Source: Pseudomonas sp. TH41 (lineage in GTDB: Bacteria; Pseudomonadota; Gammaproteobacteria; Pseudomonadales; Pseudomonadaceae). From it: 64,000 nucleotides of DNA. The stretch lies in contig NZ_JAEKFH010000004.1 in the NCBI RefSeq assembly GCF_016650695.1, positions 1-64,000 of the forward strand, written 5' to 3'. The position numbers and the translations under genes were made by a program. Of this stretch, positions 1-9,483 are shown one piece after another; the first letter of the stretch is position 1, and each line of letters opens with the position of its first letter. The notes beneath the pieces are model-generated. The model had not been told where the DNA came from, searched no databases, and saw only the letters and a list, made by a program, of their open reading frames with translations.

Positions 1-2373
1 TTCCAGATGAACATGAACGTTAGCAGGATGCCCATGTCCGCCTGGAATTTGATCGGCGACCAGGCCCAGGTAATGACACCTGCCGCCAGGGTGATGCCGA
101 CCAGCGCCACCACTTTGCCGGTGAACGCGACGGAGTTTTTGTAGGCTTCGGTCAACGACAGACCGGCACGTTGTTGCGCCAGTTGGACGCTGAGCAGGTA
201 CAGCGCGTAGTCAACACCGATGCCGACACCCAGTGCGATGACTGGCAAGGTCGCGACCTTGACGCCCATGCCCAGCCAGACCATCAGCGCTTCGCAGAGA
301 ATCGACGTCAGCATCAATGGAACGACCGCCACCACCACCGCGCGCCAGCTGCGGAAGGTGATGAAACACAACACGATCACCGCGCCGTACACGTAGAACA
401 GCATGGTGCGGTTGGCGTCGCGCACAACAATGTTGGTCGCCGCTTCGATCCCGGCGCTGCCGGCAGCGAGCATGAACTGGCGATCGCCATTGCTATGCTC
501 CCGGGCGAACTGATCGGCAATCTTCACCACATGATCGAGGGTTTCGGCCTTGTGATCCGAGAGATAAGCGATCACCGGCATCATTGAGCAGTCGTTGTTG
601 AACAATTCGGGGTTGTTCACCGAGGCCTGCTGCGCACCGTAGTTCAGTACGTTCTGGTTCCGGGCGATGGTCAGCCACTTCGGGTTGCCCTCGTAGGAAC
701 CGGCGGTAATCTGCCTCACGGCATTGACCAGCGACACAGTGGTTTGCACACCGGGTTGCTGCTGTAACAACCATCCCAGGCGGTCTGCCTCCACCAGGGT
801 TTCGTACTTCAGGCAGCCTTCGCTGGGCGTTTTGACCATGACCGCAAACTGGTCGCTGGACAGCGAGTAGTTCGCCGTGATGTAGGCGTTGTCGCGGTTG
901 TAACGCGAGTCGGCGCGCAACTCGGGTGCGCCAGGGTCCAGATCGCCAATCTTCAAATGCGTGCTGACCATGAAGCCACCTACCGCCAGCAGCCCGGCCA
1001 CCACCACCGCCACCGTTGCCCAGCGACGCTCGGTAAAGCGGTCAAGCAGACTCCACAGACTGCCCAGCCCTTTGCCCTTCAGCTCTTTGCTTTCCTGACG
1101 CAAACTGCGCGCCGCCGCTTTCGGGCTGACGCCGCAGTAGGACAACAACACCGGCAACAGCACCAGGTTGGTGAAGATCAGCACTGCCACGCCGATACTC
1201 GCGGTGACCGCCAGGTCCTGAATCACCGGAATATCGATCAGCATCAGCACGGCGAAGCCCACGGCATCGGCCAGCAGCGCGGTGAGCCCGGCGAGGAACA
1301 AGACGGCGGAAGGTGTAGCGCGCGGCGATCAGCTGATGGGTGCCGCGTCCGACGTCCTGCATGATCCCGTTCATCTTCTGCGCGCCGTGGGATACGCCGA
1401 TGGCGAACACCAGAAACGGCACCAGAATCGAAAATGGGTCGAGCGCGTAACCGAACAAGGTGATCAGCCCCAGTTGCCAGACTACGGCCACCACCGAGCA
1501 CAGAATCACCAGCGTGGTGCTGCGCACGCAACGGGTGAAGGCATAAATAATAGCGGTGGCAATCAACGCGGCCGCGCCAAAGTACAACATGATCAGCAGC
1601 AGGCCATCGATCAGATCGCCCACCAGTTTGGCGAAGCCGATCACACGGATCTTGATCGGGCCTTTGCCCTCTTCGCCCGTCTTGTGTTTCGCGCTGGAGC
1701 CTGCAAATTCAAACTTGTCGCGCAGCTGTTCTTCGAGCATGCGCGAGAACTGGTGATAATCGATCGCGGCGCCGGTGACCGGGTCTTTCTCCAGCAGCGG
1801 CACCACAATCATGGTCGATTTGAAGTTGTTGCTGACCAGACTGCCGATGATGCCGGAACGGGCAATGTTCAGGCGCAGTTGCTCGACGCCACTGGCCGAG
1901 CCGTCGTAGGAATCGGGCATCACCGGACCGCCACGGAAGCCCTCCTCCGTGACCTCGGTCCAGCGCACGGCCGGTGTCCACAATGATTTCATCCAGGCCC
2001 GGTCCACGCCCGGCGTCAGGAACAAGGTGTCGTTGACCTGCTTGAGCACTTCCAGGTAGTTCGGGTCGTAGATGTCGCCATCGGTATTTTCCACCACCAC
2101 CCGCACCGTATTGCCCAGTCCGCGCAAGGACTGGCGGTTTTCAAGGTAGTTTTTGATGTACGGCTGGCTCTGCGGAATCATCTTTTCGAAGCTGGCGTTG
2201 AGCGTCAGCCGGGTGGCCGCGAAGTAACTCAGCAACACGGTCACGACCAGGCAAGTCAGCACCACCAGCAGACGGTTATTGAAAATCAGGCGTTCAAGCA
2301 AATTGCCGGAGCGTGCATCGAAGCCCTTGAGCTCTCGGATCACCGGCATCGTATCGAGGTTGTAATTACCCAT
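1..2373 (-). pseudogene. RND (MMPL/HAE3-type) transporter, frameshifted, 3' end outside window
   Basis: Inner-membrane RND-superfamily exporter of the hydrophobe type. The intact N-terminal frame (2373 down to about 1300) has a first transmembrane segment near residues 32-52, a periplasmic domain, and a membrane block ending in SILVPFLVFAIGVSHGAQK, typical of the MMPL/SSD core. After YTFRR at about 1300 the frame turns into arginine-rich nonsense. Removing one A at about 1300-1301 (GAACAAGAC read as GAACAGAC) restores FLAGLTALLADAVGF and a good RND C-terminal half that stays open to base 1, with a second membrane block containing PVIALGVGIGVDYALYLLS. The gene is last in a leftward set after the YCF48-like, DUF1329 and DUF1302 genes. 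I cannot tell a real inactivating mutation from a sequencing error. The family assignment is firm; the substrate is unknown, probably a lipid or other hydrophobe. Confidence 0.8.
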
Positions 2374-2409
2374 GACGTGGCTCGTCTCTTTTTATTCTGT
2401 GAAGTGGGC

Positions 2410-3468
2410 TCATTGGTACGGCAACTGGCGCAAGCCCTGAGCGCCTGCGACCACCACCGAGCCAGACCCGGTTGCCTGCACCGCAGCAGCAGGCCCCAGG
2501 CGTTGTTGTGGCGTTTGCGTGAAGGTCACGCCGTCATCAGAACTGACCAGCACTTGCCCCGCCTGGCTGACCAGGATGATTCGTCCATCTTCCGTGACCG
2601 TACTCGCGGTGATGCTTGAGGACACACTCAATTCAACTTTGTCCCAGTTCGCTCCTTGGTCAGCACTGCGGTAAACATTGCCCCGCAGACCAAAAACAAG
2701 CACGACGCCCGGTTTGCCGGTGATGCCAAAATAGCTACCGCTGTAAGGCGTGGGAACGTTGACGAAGCGTTGCGTTACCGGGTCCAGTTTCAGCACCAGG
2801 CCTTGTTCGCCGACGATGAACAGGTCATCACCGATTGCATGCATCCCATAGAAGTTCAGGGCGCCCGGGTTATCGGTGCGCTCCATCAGCGGAGCCCAGG
2901 TCTGCCCGCCATCTTCGGTGCGAAAAATCAGGTTGAACGCGCCGACGACGTAGCCAGTTTTGTCATCAGAGAACCACACGTCCAGAAAGGGTTTGTCCGC
3001 CCCTTCGTCGATCATTCGCTGGGCTTCGGCTAATAACGCATCATCCGGCACCGCTTGCCGCTGATAGTGTTCGAGCATGATCTGCCCTACCTGACGTCCA
3101 TCGAGCTGGCGTTTCCAGGTTTCACCGTTGTCGTCGCTGTGCAACACAACGCCGTCATGCCCGACAGCCCAGCCCTGAGTCGGCGTCGGGAACTGCACGG
3201 CCACCAAATCAGAACTCACCGGCACTTGTGCCTGGAGCCAACGGACACCGTTGTCATCGGAATAAAAAATATGGCCTCGCTGCCCTACGGCAACCAGACG
3301 CTTACCTGCGGTGGCCAACCCGGTGAACATCCCGTTAATGGCCTTTTCACTATGAATCGCCGGACTCGACAGCGGATCGACAAAGTCCGCGGCGATCACA
3401 GCTCGGGTAAATGGCACGGCCAATGCCACGCCTAGCGCAGCCAGCGTTATCCATCTAAATGCATTCAT
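2410..3468 (-). CDS. YCF48/BNR-like beta-propeller protein, exported
   Basis: About 352 residues. The start at 3468 gives a clear signal peptide (MNAFRWITLAALGVALAVP, probable cleavage near AVIAA); an upstream in-frame start would put extra residues before it. The mature part has repeated BNR/Asp-box style units: GQRGHIFYSDDNGVRW, GHDGVVLHSDDNGETW, FRTEDGGQTWAPL, GNVYRSADQGANWDKV and VLVSSDDGVTFTQ. This is the pattern of the photosystem II stability factor YCF48/HCF136 family, here in a heterotroph. It lies 36 bp before the RND gene and 78 bp after the DUF1329 gene, so it is likely cotranscribed. Bacterial homologues beside RND genes are thought to be periplasmic accessory proteins; the exact role here is inferred. 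Confidence 0.8.
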   Translation of the reverse strand: MNAFRWITLAALGVALAVPFTRAVIAADFVDPLSSPAIHSEKAINGMFTGLATAGKRLVAVGQRGHIFYSDDNGVRWLQAQVPVSSDLVAVQFPTPTQGWAVGHDGVVLHSDDNGETWKRQLDGRQVGQIMLEHYQRQAVPDDALLAEAQRMIDEGADKPFLDVWFSDDKTGYVVGAFNLIFRTEDGGQTWAPLMERTDNPGALNFYGMHAIGDDLFIVGEQGLVLKLDPVTQRFVNVPTPYSGSYFGITGKPGVVLVFGLRGNVYRSADQGANWDKVELSVSSSITASTVTEDGRIILVSQAGQVLVSSDDGVTFTQTPQQRLGPAAAVQATGSGSVVVAGAQGLRQLPYQ

Positions 3469-3546
3469 GAGATTTACTCGGCAAAAAAAGCCGCCAGACA
3501 GTGCGAGGAGCACTGTTGGCGACAAAAAAACACCTGCGTCTATGGC

Positions 3547-4908
3547 TTAGCGAATACCGGTGCCAGCCAGTGACTCAGGTGCCCACTGCGCTTTCGAAAG
3601 CGGGTCGATGTACTTGACGCCGCCATACGGGCCGTAGATGCCGGTGATGTTGTAGCTACCGGAGACAAAGTCATAAATCATGTGGTTGTCGGAGTTCGGC
3701 GCCTGCACGTCGTAGCTGTAAGCCAGGTGTGCAAACGAGCCGCGGTACAACTTGCCGCTGGCGTCGTATTCATCGGAGGCCAATGCGATCCAGCTGTCTT
3801 CGTCGAGGTAGAAGGTGCGTTTGCTGTAGATGTGGCGTTTGCCCGGCTTCAGCGTGGCTTCAACCACCCACACGCGGTGCAACTCCCAACGCATCAAGTC
3901 TGGGTTGACGAAGTGCGGCGTGGTGATATCCGCCGCTTCCTTGTGATAGTTCAGCTTGTAGGTGTTGTAAGGAATGATCATTTCCTTCTTGCCGACGAGT
4001 TTGAAGTCGTAGCGATCCATGGCGCCGTTGAACACCCAGGCATCGTCATAGGTCGAGGCACCGGCCGAGCCAGGGTTCGGCGTGTCGTAGGCGATGTCCG
4101 GCGCGAGTTTGATCCGGCGCTGACCCGGCAGGTATTGCCAGCCACGACGCTCCATTTTCAGCGGGTTGACCGCATCCTGCACCAGGATGGCTTCACCGGC
4201 ACGACGGGCCGGGGCCTGGTAATAGAGTTTGGTCTTGAAGAACAGATCGCTCTCTTTTGCAGCCTCCGTACGTTTCGGATCGTAGAGCGGGTATTCGAGA
4301 TACGCATTACCGGTGGTGGCCAGAATCGCCGTGCCGGCACCGTCGACGTTCCAGGAGTCGTATTTGAAATTGGTGGCGTAGCCCTGATAGCGCAGCAGGT
4401 GGTTCCACATGGCCTCGTAGCCATCTTTCGGGATCGGGAACGGCACGCCCGGCAACGCGTTTTCAAGCGCTACTCCACCCTCGAGGGTTTTGGTGCCGAC
4501 CGCGTTTTTCGCGGTGTTATCCAGCAGGCGCTGAGGCAGAGCGACACTGCGATGGGTGGGGAACACATCGACCCGGAACGTCGGATAACGCTTGAGCAAT
4601 TCCTGCGTGCTCGCGGTCAGTTTGCCGGCGAATTGACCAACGTTTTTGCCGTCGATGACCGCACGGGGTTTGTCGGCCTCGAACGGGTCGGGCCGAAATG
4701 AACTGCCGGGTTGAAAACTGGCTGGCGGCGTGGTGAGGCCGCCGGTGTAGGCCGGAATGGTGCTGTCGGCATTGCCGGCCTTTTCCGCGCCGACGGCGGT
4801 CAGGCTGCTGCCCAGTTTTGCTGCTTCATCAGGGGAAACTGCAGCGTGTGCCGCGCCAGCGATGGCCACGGTCAAGGCAGTAAACAAAAGCGTGTTGACG
4901 AACTTCAT
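3547..4908 (-). CDS. DUF1329 family outer-membrane-associated protein
   Basis: About 453 residues. The start at 4908 (MKFVNTLLFTALTVAIAGA) gives a normal Sec signal peptide ending AAHA; an upstream in-frame start would add eight residues. The mature protein begins VSPDEAAKLGSSLTAVGAEK and contains the DUF1329 hallmarks: YPLYDPKRTEAA in the middle and GQRRIKLAPDIAYDTPNPGS, followed by a C-terminal region rich in aromatic residues (KRTFYLDEDSWIALASDEYD). DUF1329 proteins resemble the LolB/LppX lipid-binding fold and commonly sit beside DUF1302 porin-like proteins and RND exporters, as here. Probable role: periplasmic carrier of a hydrophobic substrate. The reading frame is intact, unlike both the DUF1302 and RND neighbours. 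Confidence 0.85.
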   Translation of the reverse strand: MKFVNTLLFTALTVAIAGAAHAAVSPDEAAKLGSSLTAVGAEKAGNADSTIPAYTGGLTTPPASFQPGSSFRPDPFEADKPRAVIDGKNVGQFAGKLTASTQELLKRYPTFRVDVFPTHRSVALPQRLLDNTAKNAVGTKTLEGGVALENALPGVPFPIPKDGYEAMWNHLLRYQGYATNFKYDSWNVDGAGTAILATTGNAYLEYPLYDPKRTEAAKESDLFFKTKLYYQAPARRAGEAILVQDAVNPLKMERRGWQYLPGQRRIKLAPDIAYDTPNPGSAGASTYDDAWVFNGAMDRYDFKLVGKKEMIIPYNTYKLNYHKEAADITTPHFVNPDLMRWELHRVWVVEATLKPGKRHIYSKRTFYLDEDSWIALASDEYDASGKLYRGSFAHLAYSYDVQAPNSDNHMIYDFVSGSYNITGIYGPYGGVKYIDPLSKAQWAPESLAGTGIR

Positions 4909-4941
4909 GGAGTGACTCCTGCTATCAAGCAAAGACTTCGA

Positions 4942-6770
4942 TCAAATGGTCGTTTTGAAGGTAAACGTGACCATGCCCCGATCCTTGAGTTGAGGCTGTG
5001 TACCGCCGAAAGCAGTGGTCTGCCCCGGTACGCAGTTGTATTGACCATTGGCCCCGGGTGCGGCGCCGTCGCCATGAGCACCCGCGCTACCGGCGGAATC
5101 GCAGGTGTCGAACGGACCAAAGTTGTCGACGTACTTCAGGTCAAACCGGTACTGGTTGTGCACATCCATGCCAACGCCCACCGAGTAGCTGCCTGAATTT
5201 TTATTACCCCCCAACTGAACAGCAGAGTTGCCCGACAGCCCGACGTTGTAAGTGGCCGGCAAGTACATATCGATGCCGGGGAACACCTGATACCAGGTCG
5301 GGTTGAAGTTGACGCCCAGGACGTAGTTGTCCTTGGATACCTTGTCGACACCGTGATACCAGTCTTCGCCTTTGAACAACTGCTTGTTTTCCGTCACGTC
5401 CAGCCAGCGGCTGTAGGCGAGTTCAACCAGCAAGGTCGAGCTGTCCCACACCGGGGTCGCACCGAAGGTGGTCAAGCCGTTGACGACTGCATGCACCGTG
5501 TTGCCACGGGCCACGCCGTTTTCACCGTCAAAACTGCTGATAAACCCTGGCAAACCGGCCGCCCCGGCCGCCGGGCTGACCGTTGCCGGCACACTGGCCA
5601 GTGGCATGTTGTGGCGATAGTTCAAGTCGACGCCGACGCTGACACCTTCGATGCTTTTCGACAGACTGAGGCCGTAGATATCGATGTCATCGACGTAAAA
5701 CTGGTTGTAGCTGCCGATGTTGCCGGAGATCAGTTGCGCAGGACCTACTGCGGTTGGCTGCAAGACCAGGTTCGGCAGGATGTCGGATGTTTTGCGGTAG
5801 TAGAAACCGAGGGTGCCCTGCAGCCACTCAGGGCTCCACTTGGCCATCAAACCGAAGTCACCGTGCTTGTCTGGGGTGAACGTGTGACCGTTGTTGAGCC
5901 GCAAAAACTGATTGGCGCCCAATGGGCCGGGCGTACCAAAGCGAGGGTTCTGTGCACCGATCAACGATAGATTGTGCCCGCCATTCTGGATGCCGTCGTT
6001 AAAGCCAAGGTAGGTGCCGGATTCCGGCAGCCGCGCGGCGTCCCAATCCAGAAAATACTGCGCGCCGAGGGTCAGTTCCGGGTTGAGCGTGAAGCTCGCG
6101 GACAACTGATTGCGCGGAATAAACAGCTCTTTGGCTTCCGTTCCGGGTACCGCCAGCGCCTTGGAAATATCAAGTCCGGATTGCCCATAACTGTTGCCAT
6201 GGGCAAAGGACAGAAGACTCTCCCCCAGTAGAGGGTGTGCTTGCCTGCCTTGCCACTGAGCAGCGACTCATCACCGACTTCTGTACTGCCAAACACGAAG
6301 GCATCGAGAATTTCGGAAGACGGACCATTGTAATAACGATCGGTGTAACCGCTCTGGTGTCGGGAGTCCGGTACACCACTGTTGAGCTGATTGGTCGACG
6401 CATTGTTGCTGCCGACATCGTCATAAGCATGGTCGTACCAAGTGTTGGCGCTGACGCGAAAGCCGGCCTTCTGTTTGTAAACGACGTCCAGTTCAGAAAG
6501 CACATCCATGCGTTGGGAAACCGCACTGCCGGAGGAAAAGTTGCGATCCCCGTCATTGTTGTTCCAGGAATTGGCCAATTTGCTATTGGCTGATTCCACC
6601 CGCTGGGCATAGTTGAGCTTCACCGTGTTGTCGAAGCGAACCGCCAGGTCTTCGTTCCCTGTGTTGATTTCCAGTGCGTGTGCCGGTGTTATGCCCAGAC
6701 CCGCCAGGATGGCTGAAGTCAGCAACCCCTTGCGGAGGTTTGCATGGCAGATCTTATTATTTTTGTTCAT
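4942..6770 (-). pseudogene. DUF1302 family outer-membrane barrel protein, frameshifted
   Basis: The N-terminal part (6770 down) has a signal peptide ending near TPAHA, then LEINTGNEDLAVRFDNTVKL, the usual DUF1302 opening, up to GKHTLYWG. There the frame breaks. One base is missing at about 6222 (CTCCCCCAG where CTCGCCCCAG is expected on the + strand). Restoring it gives GESLLSFAHGNSYGQSG and joins the second frame (RNQLSASFTLNPELTLGAQY to the stop at 4942). The C-terminus has alternating strands and ends in FTFKTTI, as in outer-membrane barrels. Together the two halves give a normal length of about 610 residues. DUF1302 proteins are predicted outer-membrane pores. The gene follows the thiolase gene by 68 bp and precedes DUF1329 by 33 bp. 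Read as one gene it is convincing; a sequencing error is possible. Confidence 0.8.
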
Positions 6771-6838
6771 CTAACTTGCCACCTGCTCTATGGTTTACGA
6801 AAAGTCATGGTTTTGAATCACAACGCCCGCGCCTCCTC

Positions 6839-8002
6839 TCACGTACGTTGCAAAATGGTGACCGATACCGCCCGACCCAGGGCGGTGCTGTGCTGGAGTG
6901 CCGTACGGGCGCCGGCAATTTGTCTGCCTTCAGCCATGTCCCGCAGTTGCCAAACCAGCTCGACCAATTGCGCCAACCCGGTGGCACCTGGCGCGTGCCC
7001 ACGTCCCAGTAGCCCGCCCGATGGGCACACCGCGTTCATCTGTCCTTTCAAGCGATGACCGAGCTGCACGAAACGGTCTATCTCGTCCTCTCGGCAAAAG
7101 CCCAGTGCTGCGCTATTGACCATGAAGTCACCAACGCTTTGGTCGTGCAGTTCCACCACATCGATGTCTTCGGGGCCCAGGCCAGCCTGCTGGTAGGCGT
7201 GTTGCGCCACACGCCGGGTGGTCGCTCGTCCCAGCACATCAAGCACACAGCCGGATTCCTGTTCCGACATGCAGTCGCTGCCCCTGGCACTCGCCAGAAC
7301 GCTCACGTTATTCCGAGCGCCAAAGCGCAGGGCGAAGGCCGGGGAGCAGAGCAAGACCGCCGCGGCACCGCAGGCCGGCGGGCACAGATAAGGCGGGAGC
7401 CAGCCATCACGATCCGGAACGCGGTTCAAGAGCGCGTTGGGATTGACCGCGGCCTGGGCCCGCGCCCGACCGAGCACGTCATCGAAGCAACGCTCGGTGA
7501 TGCCCATTCGGGTCAACAGCCAGCTGGTTTGAGCCGCAAAAAGCACGGCAGGATGCTCTCGACGCTCCAGTAAAACGATGGAATCCCTGGCTTGCCCGTC
7601 ATGCCTGAACAGTTCTCGAGCGGGATCCTTCAAGCCAAAAAACTCGCGATTGGAAATCCGTGTGGGCATGCACTCGACCCCCACGACCAACACACACTCG
7701 GCTTCACCGCAAAGAACACTGTGGCGGGCCAGCTGAAAGGCACTGCTAGCCGACGCACACCCATCGCTGAGGCTGAAAATCGGGATGCCCGAATAGCCAA
7801 TCCGGGACAGCATCTGTTCTCCGATAGCGGCGTCACCGTGCACGCACGAGGTAAAAACCTGATCGACCAGGTCATAGTCGATTCGTGCATCGTCCAGCGT
7901 CGAACGAATGGCCTGACCCGCCAATGCCGCGTGGTTGTCACAGCCACCCAGCGGCAGAAACGGCGCCATACCTACGCCGGCGATCAGCACTCTTTCAGTC
8001 AT
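6839..8002 (-). CDS. SCP-x/lipid-transfer type thiolase-like protein
   Basis: About 387 residues. The start at 8002 (MTERVLIAGVGMAPF) has a good ribosome site, GAGGAGCAGG, 4 bases upstream, so it is preferred over an earlier in-frame start. Thiolase-fold motifs are in order: SDGCASASSAFQLA with the candidate nucleophilic Cys near residue 82; VVELHDQS, the conserved His of SCP-2-type thiolases; CPSGGLLGRGHAPGATG near the C-terminus with the catalytic GH. Such proteins cleave or bind acyl-CoA in degradation of sterol-like or long-chain compounds, or act as non-catalytic acyl-CoA binders. It is first in the leftward set before DUF1302, DUF1329, YCF48 and RND, suggesting acyl-CoA chemistry linked to transport of the same hydrophobe. 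The substrate cannot be read from sequence. Confidence 0.75.
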   Translation of the reverse strand: MTERVLIAGVGMAPFLPLGGCDNHAALAGQAIRSTLDDARIDYDLVDQVFTSCVHGDAAIGEQMLSRIGYSGIPIFSLSDGCASASSAFQLARHSVLCGEAECVLVVGVECMPTRISNREFFGLKDPARELFRHDGQARDSIVLLERREHPAVLFAAQTSWLLTRMGITERCFDDVLGRARAQAAVNPNALLNRVPDRDGWLPPYLCPPACGAAAVLLCSPAFALRFGARNNVSVLASARGSDCMSEQESGCVLDVLGRATTRRVAQHAYQQAGLGPEDIDVVELHDQSVGDFMVNSAALGFCREDEIDRFVQLGHRLKGQMNAVCPSGGLLGRGHAPGATGLAQLVELVWQLRDMAEGRQIAGARTALQHSTALGRAVSVTILQRT

Positions 8003-8399
8003 AAACCCTGCTCCTCGCCAGCCGATACGCAACGACACCTTTGTTGAGTCCAGACTATTGCCCGGTCGAACAGTCACCCCCCCAGCGTCGGGGGGGGGCT
8101 TGAAATCAGATGGGGGAAGGTGAAGGACGATCCGAATGGATCTGCTTTGGTCTACAGCACCGGGACGCCAGGATTCAGCCCGCCGTTTGGTGAAATCCCC
8201 GGTATGTAAGCGGCGCGATGACAGGCTGTCGACGAAACCAAAGCGGGTGCTGAGGTCGCGGGCAAGTACGCGGTGCCTTGGACGCGATCAGTTGGAGCAA
8301 GGAGTTAATCAAACTGAGACTTGCGGCTCATGACAAAGGGGTTGCCAGGCCGATGCCGTCGGCGCCTGATTCCTGCTAATCGTACTCATCGCTTTTCCA
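8003..8399. other. Intergenic region, no gene recognised
   Basis: About 400 bases. It contains the ribosome site of the thiolase gene and, near 8080-8098, a C-run/G-run inverted repeat (CCCCCC, spacer AGCGTC, then nine G). It is not followed by a T-run, so it is not a standard terminator. Short open frames here have no recognisable similarity. This could be decayed coding sequence, but no family can be named. Confidence 0.5.
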
Positions 8400-8831
8400 C
8401 TAAAGTTCACGCAGAAGCGGCCAACGACGCGACAGGCTCGCACCCAATGCCAGCCGCCCGGAGCCTGCGATTAAAATCGTCGAGAACACGATCAGTAACA
8501 GCCAGGCAAACTGCCCCTCGGCCAGGCTCCACTCCGGATGCACCCAAATCACCGATACTGCCAGCAAAAATAGAATCGGCAGTGTCGCAAGGCGCGTCAG
8601 AACGCCTGATACGATGAATACCGGACACAGCACTTCGGCGAAAATCGCCAGCGACAACGTCAACAGACGCCCCAAACCAAAAGGGTCTTCGATCAATCCC
8701 AACTCGTGTTGAAAATGGAGAAGTTTGGGGAGTCCATGCACTGACAAGAGCATCAGACACCCGGTGGTTCGTAGCCAACACAGTGCGAGATCGGTGGCGG
8801 TGGTTTTCGTATCAATATCTGTCGTAGACAT
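8400..8831 (-). CDS. DoxX family membrane protein
   Basis: 143 residues with four predicted membrane segments: LALCWLRTTGCLMLLSVHGLP, LTLSLAIFAEVLCPVFIVSG, TLPILFLLAVSVIWVH and FAWLLLIVFSTILIAGSG. The order and the motif VHGLPKLLHF near residue 33 (GxxK type) fit the DoxX/DoxD family, small inner-membrane proteins often linked to quinone or thiol redox. It lies between the thiolase cluster and an NTF2-like gene, all leftward. Family assignment is good; the physiological role is not known. Confidence 0.75.
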   Translation of the reverse strand: MSTTDIDTKTTATDLALCWLRTTGCLMLLSVHGLPKLLHFQHELGLIEDPFGLGRLLTLSLAIFAEVLCPVFIVSGVLTRLATLPILFLLAVSVIWVHPEWSLAEGQFAWLLLIVFSTILIAGSGRLALGASLSRRWPLLREL

Positions 8832-8934
8832 AACCCTTTGCTTCCAATCGAGTGACCCAATAAATCGGCGCGTTAATCACGTCAGTCGTCGGTGCGTGCT
8901 GCGTCGCCCGCATGAGACTCATCCAGCACACGCC

Positions 8935-9399
8935 TCATATAGGTTTTGCCAACCATGGATAGCGTAAGGAATCCTGCCCTCCATAGTCCGGATCGAGATA
9001 GATAAAACAGCGATTGATTTTCCAGTCACGGACTTCGAACACATCGCACCAATAACCGGCTGCCCAGTCCGGACTACCCGCACACCAAGAGCCATCCACA
9101 TGCTCACCATGACTTGTGCCCTCACAGACAACGACATCTGTGCCCGAAAAAACCCAGTTGAAATGAGCGTAGTCATGGGTGATTGAAATCAGCCGCTCAC
9201 CTAAATCCGCAAACATCTCACCGATCTGCGTATGCCCTGTCGCGATCCCCCATTTGGGGAAGTAAACCTGTGCGTCTTCGGCGAACAGCTCCAGGATGTT
9301 GCGGCCATCTGGGGCGACACCGCCATTATCAAAAGCCCTGAAGTAATCAAGGATCACTGATTTGCGATGCTCGTCAGTCATAGTCATAGTGCTCAGCAT
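8935..9399 (-). CDS. NTF2-like / SnoaL-fold protein
   Basis: 154 residues, cytoplasmic. The pattern MTDEHRKSVILDYFRAFDNGG, ILELFAEDAQVYFPKWGIATG, HDYAHFNWVFSGTDVVVCEG and WCDVFEVRDWKINRCFIYLD is the cone-shaped NTF2-like fold found in ketosteroid isomerase and SnoaL-type proteins. Candidate pocket residues include the two Asp of the FAEDAQVYF strand and His/Tyr later on. Several ATG codons lie close together at the start; the first has GGGGTGA upstream and is used here. Small NTF2-like proteins often isomerise or dehydrate aromatic or cyclic compounds; no substrate can be assigned. The next gene in the same direction is an amidohydrolase. Confidence 0.75.
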   Translation of the reverse strand: MLSTMTMTDEHRKSVILDYFRAFDNGGVAPDGRNILELFAEDAQVYFPKWGIATGHTQIGEMFADLGERLISITHDYAHFNWVFSGTDVVVCEGTSHGEHVDGSWCAGSPDWAAGYWCDVFEVRDWKINRCFIYLDPDYGGQDSLRYPWLAKPI

Positions 9400-9483
9400 G
9401 ATGATTCACCCCACTGAAATCCGACCCATCCGTTACCCAAGGTGGCCACGCAGAGTGGCCACCGTTAAGCTCGCCGCAGGCAC

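Noticed and set aside
8136..8333. Short open frame in the 8.0-8.4 kb gap
   Set aside because: Arg/Ser-rich product with no similarity and no ribosome site.
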